Below, one piece after another: positions 36,623-55,337 of a stretch of 64,000 nucleotides of DNA (its first letter is position 1; every line of letters begins with the position of its first letter). The stretch covers positions 2,577,001 through 2,641,000 of the forward strand of contig JABRWF010000005.1 of assembly GCA_018343915.1 (NCBI GenBank). The letters are read 5' to 3'. The stretch comes from Agroathelia rolfsii. Lineage: Eukaryota; Basidiomycota; Agaricomycetes; Amylocorticiales; Amylocorticiaceae. The position numbers were made by a program, and so were the translations under genes. Under the pieces are notes generated by a model, which was given only the letters and a program-made list of their open reading frames with translations, searched no databases and was not told the origin of the DNA.

Positions 36623-39240
36623 GGTGAATGAAGACAAATGGAGGTAATTAGAGCTTCAAGTGAAGAGGAATATAGAGGCGAGTAGTCGAGGGTGGTGAGG
36701 AGTTCCAGATATTACAGTATGAGTGAGAGAGAGAAGAGTAGGGAACGGAAGGCGCGCTACGCGTGTCCGGGCCCGGCGGGCGTGCTGGGTGATTGAGGCC
36801 CACTCAACCTGATTGAGGAGTGTGGGCAGCAACTACGGGTCCAGACAAGTACAAGGACGGCGATTGGAGAGCAATGGACAGACACAGACACGGACACAGC
36901 CAAGAGGCGCGCGAATGCCGTTTGTTGCACTCGCCGGCTGCACTTCGACTTACGCACACTCTCTCACCGCGCTCCGACAACACCGTGTGCCTGTTCTGGC
37001 ACCTATTCACTCATGCCAACTACATCTCGAATAATATCGGTCACAGAACCAGGCTACGTTGCATATACTATGACATATCCAATGATGCTTAACTAGAAAA
37101 ATAATACATGACTGCTATAGCTAGTTTAGGATGCCTCTTTCCTGCAGCCTAACTGGCGGGGGCCATTGTCCGTTCCCTCAACAGCATAAGGCAAGACGCA
37201 GTGTATAGCAATTGCTCAGTGCCCTACGGCGCAGTTTGACGTCATGTGTGGGGAATGCAGAGCTCAACAAAGTACTCCGCATCTTCTGTCACTGATGCCA
37301 CTGCTTGTTTATCACGGGAAGCCGTCTTAAATTGGATGACTCAAGGAATATGGCGCAAATTGCCATAGGAGCGATTCGGAAAACCAACCACCCGAAAAAT
37401 CAAGAGCCCATGCAATTGGAAATCCTGTGACTGTAAAGAGCTGTTTAGTAGTGCATTGCTATGTCCTCGGTCATTTGGCTTAGCTAGCATGGCCCTATGA
37501 CTTGGATCTCATGGCCTAAATACAACGCAGCCAAAAATGCGCGTCTCGAGAGTATAGCGTACGGTGCTTATGGATTATTCATCAGCCAATAATCTCTCAA
37601 GCCGGTCCGATTGCACGTCAGGAGTGTAGACAATGTCACAACTGAGATAAGGCATTAATCGGTGCTGTTATGAATGATTGTAAGAGGCTATCCGTATGGA
37701 CATAATGAGAACGAGAGATGGCCAAAAAGGCCCAAAGAAAATTACGGACATTGGTTATCCAATGATTTTGCAAGGGCCAGAACTGAACATGTACAGGAGG
37801 TCCCAACTTGGGCTTTACAAATCATCCAAGCCACAAGATTATATAGAGAGTAAGTAAAGCTGACATCTTGTGGTAAAATTGGTAGTATGTAGCCTGAAAG
37901 TTCATGCATGCTCATGGATAGCAGCCATGGATCAACGGACTAATTGTGATCCGAGTCGAGATGGCAGCGTTGACAAGGAATATAATATAATAGTATTGGC
38001 CAACGGTTTGGTTTCAATCGCCTTCCAAGCCTATACTCTGTCACCAGAAGCCATCCAAGTCTTGTCACGGTAACTTCGAACGAGACAGGCGAGCCAGCGA
38101 CCGGGCTACTTGGCAGGCAGAGTAGAAAAGGGAAACGCTTTCGGTAACCTGGTGTTGTCGCCGCCGGAGTAATTGCGACAACAAAGCAACAACGGAAGCA
38201 GTGCCACCGTGACTGGCCCGGCACAGTGGCAGTGCAAGCGAGTGTGATTCGAGTTGACTCTGAAGAGTCTCAAGGCTTCAAGTTACAGTTCTGACCCCGG
38301 CTAATAAATAAAATGGTATGGCCTAATTTTGTAGCCGAGAACTTGAAATCCAGAAAACATTTGCAACTCGTTTACTGGCAGTAGCTCGGTTAAATGAAGG
38401 ACTACAATTGTCAAGCATGTGAAGGCTACCCCACCCGTGCTTGTGTCTCTGCTGTGAAGCACATGGGCACTGTAAAATTTACTATTCTAGGACCGATAGA
38501 AAATGACTATAAGGTTGTCCCAAACGAATTCTATCCGCACTTATTCCTATTAGACTAATTAGAACAGCCGTTGTTCAACATCCATCTTTACGGTGACGTC
38601 ATTTTTATTAAATCTAACGAACATCATAGGATACAAGCATATATAACCGCATGGTGCCTAGAAAATTCAAAGCGGATGGTGTTGTGCACGCTCAAAAGGC
38701 GACTGAGTCTCACATGCTAAGGCGGATCAACTCATATCAATTCTTCTAGATGCGAGACACCGTGTCAAACATTCAGATTTGGATATTCTACGGCCGTTCC
38801 TCGGTTCACACCGCGAGAAACGACCTTGTTACCTAGGAACGGAACTTTACAGGTCATCAAATGGTGGTGGGCGTCTGTCACGAGACAGCATCCTCACTTG
38901 CGTGCCGTTCTTCTACTGGATATCCGAGGCTCAGATACAGCCTGCCAGAGGGTCACAAACCCACAAGACAGACCATCCACCCCGAATTCTATCCGTTGCC
39001 TCTGCGGCAGCTCTCTCACGCAGTCAGATCGGTTCCAATTCTGTCACCATGCTATCTTAGTCCATTGAGGAACGTATCTCACGAGACAATGGCCGGTCTC
39101 ACTGAGAAACTGTCGCTATCCCTGGATCTGCGGATATTCTTCGCACGCTATCTCAAGAGACGGTTAAATACCACTCATGAGCTGCCCAAGAAATAGTAAA
39201 GCACTGCCTACCTCGAGGGTAGCCTGCAACTGTAATTACC
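36623..39240. other. Gene-poor region, 2.6 kb
   Basis: This lies between the Spg1-type gene and cellobiose dehydrogenase, 5'-to-5' (divergent). The first ~150 nt should be the Spg1 promoter and the last several hundred the CDH promoter. I found no splice-consistent exon, RNA gene or repeat with clear ends. Confidence 0.55.
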
Positions 39241-42707
<3,467 letters not shown>

Positions 42708-42969
42708 ACTAAGGGTTCATAGGATGGAGAGTTATACCATAAGGGGAATTCTGTAGTTCTGTGTACTATCATGTTATTTCATTTATCATCAATCACACAC
42801 GCATTTTACCATGCAAATGAACACTTCAAGAGGGGGAGAAATCCGTGGATTAATTCCACTAGTATTTTCCGTTCATGACATACTATCGTTAGGAGTAGGA
42901 TTGATCTAGAATCGATCATGACGATTATCGTAGTGGTTCATAGTCCAAGAAAATATGGGACAAGAGCGT

Positions 42970-43926
42970 TCACGTATAGAACTTGCGGTTTTCGTTGGCA
43001 CCGAACAAGTCCTTCCGGATCTCCGGCAGCATCTAACGAATCTGTCAGAAAGGTTTCGAGTAGAATAAAAACAGGAGCATACCCTCTCCTCAAGCAGACG
43101 CAAACGCTCATCAAGGGTGTTGTCAATAGTTATACGACGACTACCGCTGACGAGGATGACACCTCCAGCACTGTAGTTGTACGGATGAGCATTCTGCATG
43201 TGAGAACACGGATCGCACTCACCCCTCATCGCTCAAACTATTGTCAACTTCAAATTCGATCTCTCGTCCGCTGATTTCCTTGTATCGTCCTTGAGCAGCT
43301 TCGGCGGCCTTGTTCACAACATCAGCATCCTTCTCGCGTGTCACGATGATCGCCTTGAGTTCGAGCAGTTGAAGGAAGCCCTGCAAGATGATACCCTCCA
43401 GGAATTGAACATAGCGGCCCTCATCTCCCGCAAGCCGGAGGAGCTCATTACGAGCAGATGTAAAGAGGTCTTGTAGATGCTCTTCGCGACGCTGCAGAAG
43501 CTTCAAGCGGGACTTGTTGGTCAAGGTCGACTGGGCACTTGCGATATGATGAGCACAGACAGGATTTACAAGATAAGGAGCATCGATGTTTTACATCTTT
43601 TGCGCAGTCTCGGCACCCTTTAGTTTCTTCTCGTACTGGGCGTCGATGGCTTGTTGTTCTTGTTTGACCAATCTTGCCTATATAACTTGTGAAGACAGAT
43701 TGAACATATCCCCACATGTAATATCCCAGCTATACCTTCTCGATGGCGAACTCTTCATCCGCTTTGACCCTGATCTCGCGAGCCTTCTCAAGTGCCTCCT
43801 GCTTGATGAACGCGACCTGGAAACATCGGAGGTACGTAACTCGCTTCAATTGAAATACCTGATAGAGCATACCATCTTGTTCATCTCAGTGAGAACCTCA
43901 TCATCATTGAGCGGTCGTGAAGCCAT
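42970..43926 (-). CDS. VMA4: V-type proton ATPase subunit E
   Basis: Peripheral-stalk subunit of the vacuolar H+-ATPase, pairing with subunit G to hold V1 on V0. Exons 43873-43926, 43736-43816, 43595-43677, 43223-43537, 43083-43170 and 42970-43032 give 227 aa. It starts MASRPLNDDEVLTEMNKM, then a long charged helix (KQEALEKAREIRVKADEEF, IAQSTLTNKSRLK), and ends with the globular part: GGVILVSGSRRITIDNTLDERL and ENRKFYT. Length and motifs match the family. It is convergent with CDH, with a 262-nt gap. Confidence 0.93.
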
Positions 43927-44186
43927 GATTACAAGCAGTCAAGGTCACAGTTGTGTTGTACTAGGAAACTGAATCCAGTCGATGACGGCAATGCAACAAG
44001 CTCGATATGGTAAAGGCACGCCTTATGCGACATCTCGTCGCTTATGTAAAGGCTCTCTTCAAGTGTCAGCTGGATTCACTAGCAATACGTCACACAATCT
44101 ATATTCACAATTATGGATCGAAAAAAAAATCATACAAGTCGCTGAATACATGATGCTACAAATAGGAACTATGTATAAGACAGTGA

Positions 44187-46527
44187 TTATGCAGTCTTGA
44201 CGTTACCCCAGGCCACCGACTTCTGTCCACCCGACCTAGTGTTGGTGGTGGTCGACGCGCCGGTTGCCGCAGCCGTAGCCGATTTCTGCGTAACAGGCAA
44301 AGGTGCATTGCGTAGACCATCGTAGACACGCTGCGCATGCTCGGTGTTGCGAATGAACCAGCTGGCATACCTCCTGCCGACAGTAGACTCGGTAATATGG
44401 ACCATGTTCTGGAAGAAAGATTAACAATGCGTGTGACGAGATGTCAGACGAATCACCAACCTCATCGATGACGAAGTTCAAATCACTCGTGGAGACGATC
44501 TGGCCCTCCAAGAAACCCCTTTCGTTTCCTGTGCGGCTCACGCTCCTGCTGGCCTGTTTCATAGTCATTAATTGCTGTACCATCTGCTCTTCATCCGCGT
44601 CCAAGAAGTTCGAAAGTTTCTTGGCGTCAAGCGAAGAGTAGAGCTTGAGGAAGCTGCGCAGGGTTGGAACAGATGCTTGTGCCCGAACATCAGATAGGAA
44701 CAATTGCAGATGACGTTGTGCCGGCTCAGTGGGGGGCTCTTCAAGAAGCGTAGCCACAGCTGATGGATCCTCGTAAGGCGGAGGGTTGGCCGAAATGAAC
44801 TTGGGGCATGCATAAAGGAAAAGCTCCTCAAATGCGGCTAGGCCTTCCTCTCTGGAGATAGGAGATAAGACAGTGCCACGTTCAAGGCATAACCTCACAT
44901 ACCCTTTCGACATCTTGGCGAACTGTTCGCCATATTTCTCCTTGACAATGTTCGAAATGTTGTCGTCCGTGCGACTGGGCGACAATGCAGTGCAGACGGC
45001 GAAGAGTGCATACATCCTGTCCGCCGTCTTGTTGATCTTGATTACATTATTCAGTGTGAGTTTTGATGAAGAGTTATGAACAACTTGTTCCTCTTACTTG
45101 ATCATATTGATAACTGCGCGTGTGATATTGACGCATGCGCATCGTGAAGTTCAGAATGGTTACAAATGTCCTAATGGCGTCCGAATACCGGCGCAGCATA
45201 ATATAACAGAATCCAACGTAGTAGTAGGTTGCTACATGGCAAGCTGTGACCCTGCTGTATGGGGTCTGCAGTAGAGTTCAATATGTTGTCTGGTAAAAAG
45301 TGAAATCCACATACCTTTTGATTCAACTCAACGTTTTCTATGACCTTCAGCGCCAAAGTAAAGTCACCAAGAAGGACGTGAACACGGAGGAGGCCAATCA
45401 AGCTAAAGTAACCAAGGAGACGATAGATAGGTTTTGAGCCATATTCCCCAGCTATCTCACTGCAAACATAGTAAGTAATGCAATGGATACGATATGGTCA
45501 GAATAAAACTAACGCGATTTCCTCTGCACTCTTGCCTTCCTGCTGTGCAGCAATTTGCTCGTTGATTTTTGACTTTTGAATCAAAGAATACAACACGTTG
45601 AGCACGCTATAGGAGCTCCAGACCTTTTGAGTAATATTTTACTTCAGTGATCAGATTTAATACGAAATGAAAATCGCCTACTTCACGGGCATCGGTCAGC
45701 ATACTCAATTCATCATCGGTTTTCGACTTGATTTTTGAACGCCAAACACAGAAAGATTGGAATTGGTAAATGAATTCGTCGATGATATCCCATAACCATT
45801 GCTCGGGGAGATCCAAAGGTACTGGACCATCAGCGTTGTCTATTCAGGATCCAATCAGTAATCGGAGATATCTCTTCAAAATGTCATGAAGAGATGGCTT
45901 ACTCAGGAGATAGTTGAAAAGTTCGCAGCTGTTTTCGTAGGAGTGGAATCGATCATCAACATTCGGCTGCAGGCGCGAGTAAACATGGCGATAGTAAAGT
46001 TCCCGGTACAAGATCAAGAAAATATGGTCTGTCCAATTGTCAGCGTTCGAATCACATAAAAGCGGCGCTTATATCTTGCCATTATTGACAAGGGGGGCAA
46101 TTGTCTCCGCCTCTGGCCATTCGGTTTTCGAGAAGAATTTTTCTGTCAGTCGATTCCAGCCGTTTTCATATGCTTGAGTGATCTCGGCGACATTATTTTC
46201 CTGAACGGCTTGGTGGAATTGCACGATGAACTAAAGAATACGAGTAAATGTTATTTCAATTCGTGGGTTACATATCATATCTTCTACACGTACCCTCTTG
46301 ACCGCATCGGGGACCTGAGCTAAAGCAGATTGCTGCACCATCTGCTGCTGCATGGCGAGCAGCGTGCCCTCATCAAGCTCTGCAATGAAGTTTAGCCAAC
46401 GCCCAAGCAATCGATTTTAAATAGACTAGCCATCGTCATATTTCTGCCCGTAGTTTCCAATGGCCAAGCCGAGATCAACATCCTGCAGGTCCTCTTCGAC
46501 CTCTGCCCAGAGAGCTTGCTGCGACAT
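44187..46527 (-). CDS. EIF3L: Eukaryotic translation initiation factor 3 subunit L
   Basis: PCI-domain subunit of eIF3, binding the 40S ribosome during initiation. The first exon, 46431-46527, encodes [20 protein letters not shown]. Intron 1 (46380-46430) must use a GC donor for the frame to continue into [13 protein letters not shown]. Further motifs: [70 protein letters not shown], and the C-terminal PCI region with [18 protein letters not shown]. The tail is Ala/Thr-rich and ends VAWGNVKTA. The start lies ~350-400 bp from the divergent nucleotidyltransferase gene, so the two probably share a promoter region. Confidence 0.93.
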
Positions 46528-46911
46528 TTTGACAAACTTGAAGTTTGGCCGTGGCTGTGCTGGTGCTCAGGTTATAGCTATTTGCTTCCGGACTAGCCTA
46601 TTATTTATGGCAAGTTGTTATTGCAACTTCTTACTAGCAGTACACTATTTCTGTAATACGGAGCCACTGGCAGTGATAGCCATTTGCCACTGCCACTGCC
46701 ACTCGGTGATTGTTGCGCTACATGCACATCGGTATCAACTCGACATGTTTGTCACCGGTGTACACAAAAATCCCTCCTGCACTGCGCTACATATCGACAA
46801 CGGCACTAAGGACGCTCACCGCGAGTGGCAACAGTAAATTTCGAGCTAAGCTCAATGTTATAAGAAAGAAAGTCATGGCAAACCGCGGCACTCACAAGGT
46901 CCCCCAGTTCA
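46528..46911. promoter_or_regulatory. Divergent promoter between eIF3l and the nucleotidyltransferase gene
   Basis: About 380 nt separate the two start codons. It includes an imperfect run of CCACTG units (near 46665-46702). No TATA box is obvious. The interval must contain both promoters unless one transcript starts inside the neighbour. Confidence 0.5.
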
Positions 46912-49900
46912 ATGAGAATCTTCGAAATGATATTCAATGGAAACGTGCTGTCGGTATATGTGTTTCTTCGGGATATTGTTCTTACTCATTCGATATATTA
47001 GGATTATGAGCGTCATGGCTTGGATTTTGGCACAAGAACAAATTTTGCGAATCACATCCAGTCCATTCTCCAAGAACATGCAGGTTCTAAATTTAATGTC
47101 GTGGACGTGAGCATGCATACCTATGCGGGTAACATGTTCAAGGCACCTATAGAGCTTGCTATCATCGTAAACATGACCTCCTCTTACTCAGACCCATTTC
47201 ATTGACCATCTGAATAGGATAATACAATTCCTAATGGATCGTCAAGCGGAGTCCCTCTCGAACGGCTCCCAGACATATACAACCCTGAGTCAGGAATTAC
47301 TTTTAATATCTCGCTACTCTATCCCACTTACTACATACTAGATGGCTAGCCAACGTGCTCATACAAGCCGGGTTCAACGGTTGTTTCCATGATGTGATCC
47401 AACTTCCTTCCAAGATTCGCCCTGTCGAAGAGGCTTCACTCCCTCCACTAATACATGACGCATGGCCCCGCTGGCCAAAGTTGCCTCGTATACCGAAGGA
47501 TGGATTCATGTTACCCACCCAGCTTCGTATCAATATCAACCCGGATATGGGATTCGAACATTATCCCGAATACGTTAGCTTAACCCTGCCACATCCAACC
47601 ACTCTACCATTGCAAAAACTTCTGGTGGAGTACTGCAAGAGCGAACTCGTGCAAGGATTGTCCCAGATATTCTATGCTTTCATTCGATCCTGGGGCATAA
47701 CGGAAATTAGCCCCGCGTGCGCGACTGTCATGGTTATCCATCATCTCCTGGTCTGTTAATATGCCCATCTTTCAAATTGAATGAATCTAAATGCATCCTT
47801 TTCAAGAGTAAAGGAAAAATCCATTGTCTGCAAGATCCCCATAGTTTCAGGGAGGATACTCAAGAGTCTACCGCAACGGTCGCATTCTATGACGGGAAAA
47901 AAGGGATGAAGCAACCCTTTTATTTCGATGTCGATACCACTTTCTCTCGGGGCTACCCGAATCATGGGCGCGTTGATCATTATTTCGTATCTATGATGAG
48001 GTAGCATTTCCAGCTGTCTTTTTTCAAAATGTCAAATGGTGACCATTAAAGTCTAGAACTTACTCTAATGTTTATGAATTTGCCAAGGGAGAGGTTGTGT
48101 CCATTCGCTCTTTGATGCCTCTTGAACGAAACAACTCAGCTCCTGGACGTCTCGATCTAACCGATATGACCAAAGAAGAACGACAATCGCAAGCCATGAT
48201 TTATCAACCTAACTTATGGCGTGCTCCCAAGCTAGTAGTCCAAGACCCTGTCCTTCCTACCCGGGTGCGCTAGTATTCATTTGAGCAATAGACGATATCC
48301 AGATTCTTATGTCCTCCTTAGAACCTTGCCAAACTGGTAGCCGATGACTCCATCCGGGCGCTACGTTATCATTGCGCCCAGGCTGCCAGTATGTTAAGGA
48401 ATGGTGCCCCCTTGCAGGATATATGGGGGCCGTACTATCAGACTCCCCAGGGATCAAACATGGTACCAGATCCTTCTCTCTCCCCTGAGCAGCAAATCAA
48501 CCCAGGCACTCTCAACTTTCATGACGGGACTGACCGTAAATCTAAAGAAAGAGGAGCTACCCTCCCTGATTCAACATCCAAGTCAATTACCAAAGGCCTC
48601 GCAGAAGAGCCACCCACTGACAGTGGTTCCGGAACGGGTAGGGGAAGTGCCCTTCAGGCACTGAGATCCCTCAGACAGGAGGCACTGAAGCAAGCCCAAA
48701 CAGCAGAACCACTTGAAGTTGCGGACCCAAGATCTGAGGAGCAGGAACCTTCTTCACGTATCCGGGTCTCGGGCAAATCTTTAATATTTACTTATCTTGA
48801 TCCATCTCGTCAAGATCCTACTGCAAAGCGGCCATCGTCGTCTTCACGGATTGTGGATCAAGCAAGGACTGCGGTTGCAGTGTCGGACACCCGAATTACG
48901 CACTTGAATGAACCCCGGAGTTCCTCAGAAACGGCACCATCTACCAACTTAGATCAACACCCGGAGAATGCCCATTCGTCACAAACGTCAGAGACAAAGG
49001 TTCTCAGCTTTATTGTTTTTTTTTTTTTTGGCTACCAGCTTATATGTATTGTATTCAAATAGACCCTAGAACTACCGGCTTCTGTGCATGCAGCTCGCTC
49101 GGACACTATCAAACGCATTCAACGCGCTGTACAGAGGCGTTATGGAACAGAATACCGGATTGAGCTTTTCGGCAGTACACGATACGGCATATCTTCACCA
49201 ACCAGTGATCTCGATCTTGTAATAATCGTGAGTTATCCATTTTGTTTTCTCCTAATCACTTCGGCTACTCATTAAGATGATCACATATGTGAGTAGGATC
49301 CTGAGAGGCCGCGAGGTTTTCCGCCGGGCACGATGGTAGAACAACTGCCAAGTAAGTGTTCAGCTATTTATTCTTGTACAGCTGTTTATATTTCTTCGTC
49401 TCAGAGATATACAATATCAGGTAAGATGCAAGGAATGTTCCTTGTTTGTGAACCCAGTTAAAAGCCAAAACCTCTCAAGGCTTCTGGGAATCGTACTACG
49501 AGAGGCAGGTTTTAACAATGTTGTATGCATCCCCAAAGCAACAGTCCCCATTGGTTAGCCTCTCGTCTATGTTTACATCATTTATTTACAAATTTGTTAT
49601 TTTCCAGTCAAGTTTAAAGACCCCAAATCTGGACTGGATTGCGATATCAATGTGAACGAGCAGCTAGGACTAATCAACACGTTGATGCTGCAGCATTACT
49701 GCGATCTGCTTCCTGTCCTTCGACCGCTAGTTGCTTCCATTAAGGCATGGGCAAAACCGCGCGGGCTCAATAATCCTAGTGGGACTGGGGCTACTTCATT
49801 CAGTAGCTACGCTCTGATGCTGATGACTATTGCATTCCTTCAGGTGAGTTGCATTCACATTTGGTACAAACTTTTATATTAATTCCAGCATCTATTGACT

Positions 49901-50929
49901 GTTGAGTAGCACCGTGGATTGCTTCCCAATCTTCAGGAAGGTCTGAACATGGCAGAAGAAGACATCAATAAACATGCGTTCTGGCCCAGAGGGAAAAGCC
50001 AAAATCAGCAAGTTCGATGCGATGTGCGGTTCAAGAAGCTGTATGGCTGGAAGTCGTCCCCGCATCCACCACTTGGCGAACTCATGAGAGAGTGGTTTAA
50101 GTATGTTGCAAGCTTCTATTAGAGATGATATGGTGCTAAACGCAGTGATGTAGGTTTTGGGCTGTAGAGCACAAGTATGCCCTAGATGCTGTTGACATTC
50201 GTTTTGGTGGCATTCAAAGCCGACCGGTGCCAGCGGTTGAAAAGAAGAAAAAGAGGCGAAGGAACAAGAAAGATAAGGGGAAGGAGAAGGCAACAACAAC
50301 TGATGACGAGAGCGACAGTCACGATCACGATCAACAAGGGTCGGGATTTGAGCAATATCTGGATGTCTTGTCAGATGCGGAAGGCGTGGAAGTAGAGCCT
50401 GTCAAGGACGAAAGTACTAGTACCGGTGTTGAAGCATCTGGCGCCGGCATTCCATCTGTCGATAATCATGATCAGGGAGAGCAACAAGAGGTTCCCGACA
50501 AGGATTCTGAAGGTGAAGGTTCTGAGGTTTTGGACATTTCCTCTAATGCAGAGGCGCCGAAGAAGTGGGGAAGCCAAAAGCTCCTCGTGATAGACCCCTT
50601 CATCCGTGCCAAGGTAAGGCATACTCATTGCCATTGCCGTATATTATGGACATTGCAATTCAACGATTTTACAGAACGTGACGGGTGCCATTGCTTACAA
50701 GACGATTCGACGATTCGAGAATGAATGTTCTGCTGCTATGAAGCTTCCTTGGGCGGACAATGACAAACTTCCAGGTGCAGAGCCTTCGCTTGCGCCACCA
50801 TCAGCATCTCGAAGGCAGGGAGGCAACCACTCTGCGGATAGTAGGGCATGGCGCGGGAGATCGCAAAGAGGCGATGGCATTAGGACACGACCAAGGCGGG
50901 GTCGAGGTCGGGGAGAAGACAAGAGTTAA
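46912..50929 (+). CDS. Cid1/TUT-family terminal nucleotidyltransferase with degenerate N-terminal second copy
   Basis: Predicted poly(A)/poly(U) polymerase acting on RNA 3' ends. Fifteen exons (46912-46953, 47002-47166, 47218-47288, 47342-47750, 47807-47986, 48052-48264, 48322-48999, 49063-49227, 49297-49351, 49405-49420, 49480-49553, 49608-49843, 49910-50100, 50154-50613, 50675-50929) give 1,069 aa. The active half (~590-830) has FGSTRYGISSPTSDLDLVII (Gly-Ser and D-x-D), a third Asp in GLDCDINVN, and the core SSYALMLMTIAFLQ. The N-terminal half (~15-250) repeats this order without catalytic residues: KAPIELAIIVDN, LIQAGFNGCF, LRININPD, SPACATVMVIHHLL. A disordered linker (~330-580) and a Lys-rich then Arg/Gly-rich tail follow. 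The start is uncertain: ATG 46875 gives a better-looking N-terminus but runs into a stop across the intron. Confidence 0.85.
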
Positions 50930-51143
50930 TGTCTTCTCCAGACGGTCGTTGCATTATTCTCTATTTTTTTTTAAAAAAAAAATACAAATGGGATATAATA
51001 TACCGCACTTGTACATGTAATATAATTGAGGTTCAAGTTGGGCGCTTGAGCTTGCGGGACAGGTTAGGTTGTTAGTCGCCGTATCCTCATCACAGATCAT
51101 GATTACTACGACCACTGCCTCCACCCTGTGAAATTAATCCAAA

Positions 51144-53597
<2,454 letters not shown>

Positions 53598-54321
53598 GGT
53601 AAGGATGAGGTAAAACGTTATCCTGATCCACGGTAGAAGAACCTTATAAGAAGTTGCCAGGATGTCGCTTTGAAAATGTGCAAAATAGGATTTAGGCGCT
53701 GTTTGGCTATTGTTGTTGTTGTTACTGTTTTTCTTGGTTGGCTATATGCTTTCCCTTTGTCCCTTGCATCCTCCGCCTCTTTTCTTTCTTTTCCCGGCAT
53801 AATCATTGTCGGGTTACATATATACCATGTATGTGACTGCTACTATATACATGTCATCTTACTCGTATAAGGTTTTAAAATGGACAATATGTTTTTATTT
53901 TTATTGGCGACTCGAGTGTTGATCTCACCTTTTAGCTCAACAGTTAGACTACATTGACTATTCCCGAGGGAGTTGAGATAGCTACCTGCCAAAAAGGGAA
54001 GATTGTGACGTTCAAGCGAAATTCGATTGACATTTACAAAGCACGGGACACATAACAAGTACAATTGTCAACAGACATAACGAGCAGCCTCTCCCTTTCA
54101 AGGGAGAGGAGAAAAAAAAAAAAAGGGGGGGGGGGGGAGGAGGGGACGCAGAACACATAAACACGAACGAACTAAACGCAGAGATATAACATTCATCCAC
54201 CTTTAAAGGGCTTGCAGAATCGACCATTTCCATCATTATTCGATTTCCATCCAATCCAGAAAACCCACAATTCCTCAACGCACTGATAGGTTTATTTAAG
54301 ATGACAGGAGGGACGACGCAT
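53598..54321. other. Convergent intergenic region with A13-G13 tract
   Basis: This is the 3'-to-3' gap between the Ypk1-type gene and the MARVEL-like gene. It contains a 7-bp perfect hairpin (54091-54106, arms CTCCCTT and AAGGGAG) and, beside it, 13 A then 13 G at 54112-54137. No gene is seen. Confidence 0.65.
54112..54137. repeat. Homopolymer tract A13 followed by G13
   Basis: Thirteen A are followed directly by thirteen G, then AGGAGGGG. The G-run can in principle fold as a quadruplex on the plus strand. Exact lengths may be affected by sequencing error. Confidence 0.8.
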
Positions 54322-55337
54322 TCAGTACGCCATCTTCTCGAACTGCAGGAACTCGCTTTGGCGTTGCTCAAAGCCGAAGCCGTACTGTGGTGCTGTCGTC
54401 GAATCCATGCGTACGCGGGGATCATAGCGTGAGAGCGGGATGGACCATACGTGGTTGTTGCCGTGGGTATATTGTTTTAGGCAGTATCGGGTGACGTAGA
54501 AGAGGGTTATAACGACTGCAGGTGGTCATTTGGGTTACATGTGGTGATCGGTTAGATGGGGGTGCTGGGCTGGGATGACATGCTATAATGTACGCACGAA
54601 TGACCCATTCGATCCAGACGAATGATTTGAGCGCCTGGAGATCCTTGCACCAGACTATTTCGTCTTGGTAGTCTGCGAGAGGGATAAGAAACAAGCGCTC
54701 AAGGTTACAAAATGAGAAGTGATTGAAATAGGGAAGATCTTCTAACCTGGGGGAATAGAGTCGCATATAAGTGGGACATGTTGCCATCGAGAAGTAGAAA
54801 ATGCATTGAATGCTGCAAATTAAAGTTTGATGATGATTAACAGGATGAGCTTGGAGGAGGAAGAGAGAGGAGTGAATATGTAGGTACCGAGCCACAGTAT
54901 GCTAAGAATAGACAATGAGCCGATTGTGAAGGGTGCTCGGGATGTGACTGGGTTCTCGAGGCCGAAGTCGAACAGGATGCTGTCGGAGAGGTCAAGGTCT
55001 GGCCTGGAAGAAATGTATAGCATATACTCACATGAAAGAGAGAAAGACGAGAGTAAAGATGGATAAACCGAGGGGGAAGAGGTCCGCAACAACTTTTTCA
55101 ATCATGATGAGTAAGGTAACCAAGGAATGAAATTTATCCTTCGCCTACAGAAAAACTCTTGAAATTGGTTGACTCGAGCAGAGAGAGCGAGAACGACGAT
55201 GTTGGCCAAGAAGAAGGCGCCTAGAAGACAGACATATCACGAATGGGAACATGAGGCTCTTGTGAAGTGCTAAGAAGCAAGAGGGTTGTCAGACCATAGG
55301 ATACACCGAGCTTCTTGCCAAGGGAAGAATATCTCAT
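54322..55337 (-). CDS. MARVEL-like four-transmembrane protein
   Basis: Predicted integral membrane protein of unknown role. Exons 55307-55337, 55149-55220, 55032-55092, 54888-55003, 54747-54812, 54598-54672 and 54322-54515 sum to 615 nt (204 aa). Four hydrophobic segments: GAFFLANIVVLALS, ADLFPLGLSIFTLVFLSFM, IGSLSILSILWLAFNAF, and VWIEWVIRLVITLFYVTRY. NQFQEFFF after the first and FNAFSTSRW with a Cys pair after the third fit MARVEL-type proteins I recall from mushrooms. The cytosolic tail ends QSEFLQFEKMAY. The intron 55004-55031 would be only 28 nt, but reading through it meets TGA at once. Its start is divergent from GH95. Confidence 0.8.

Noticed and set aside
54091..54137. Hairpin plus homopolymer as a bacterial-style terminator
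   Set aside because: Eukaryotic context. On the strand of the nearest gene the order of elements does not match, so it is reported only as a repeat tract.
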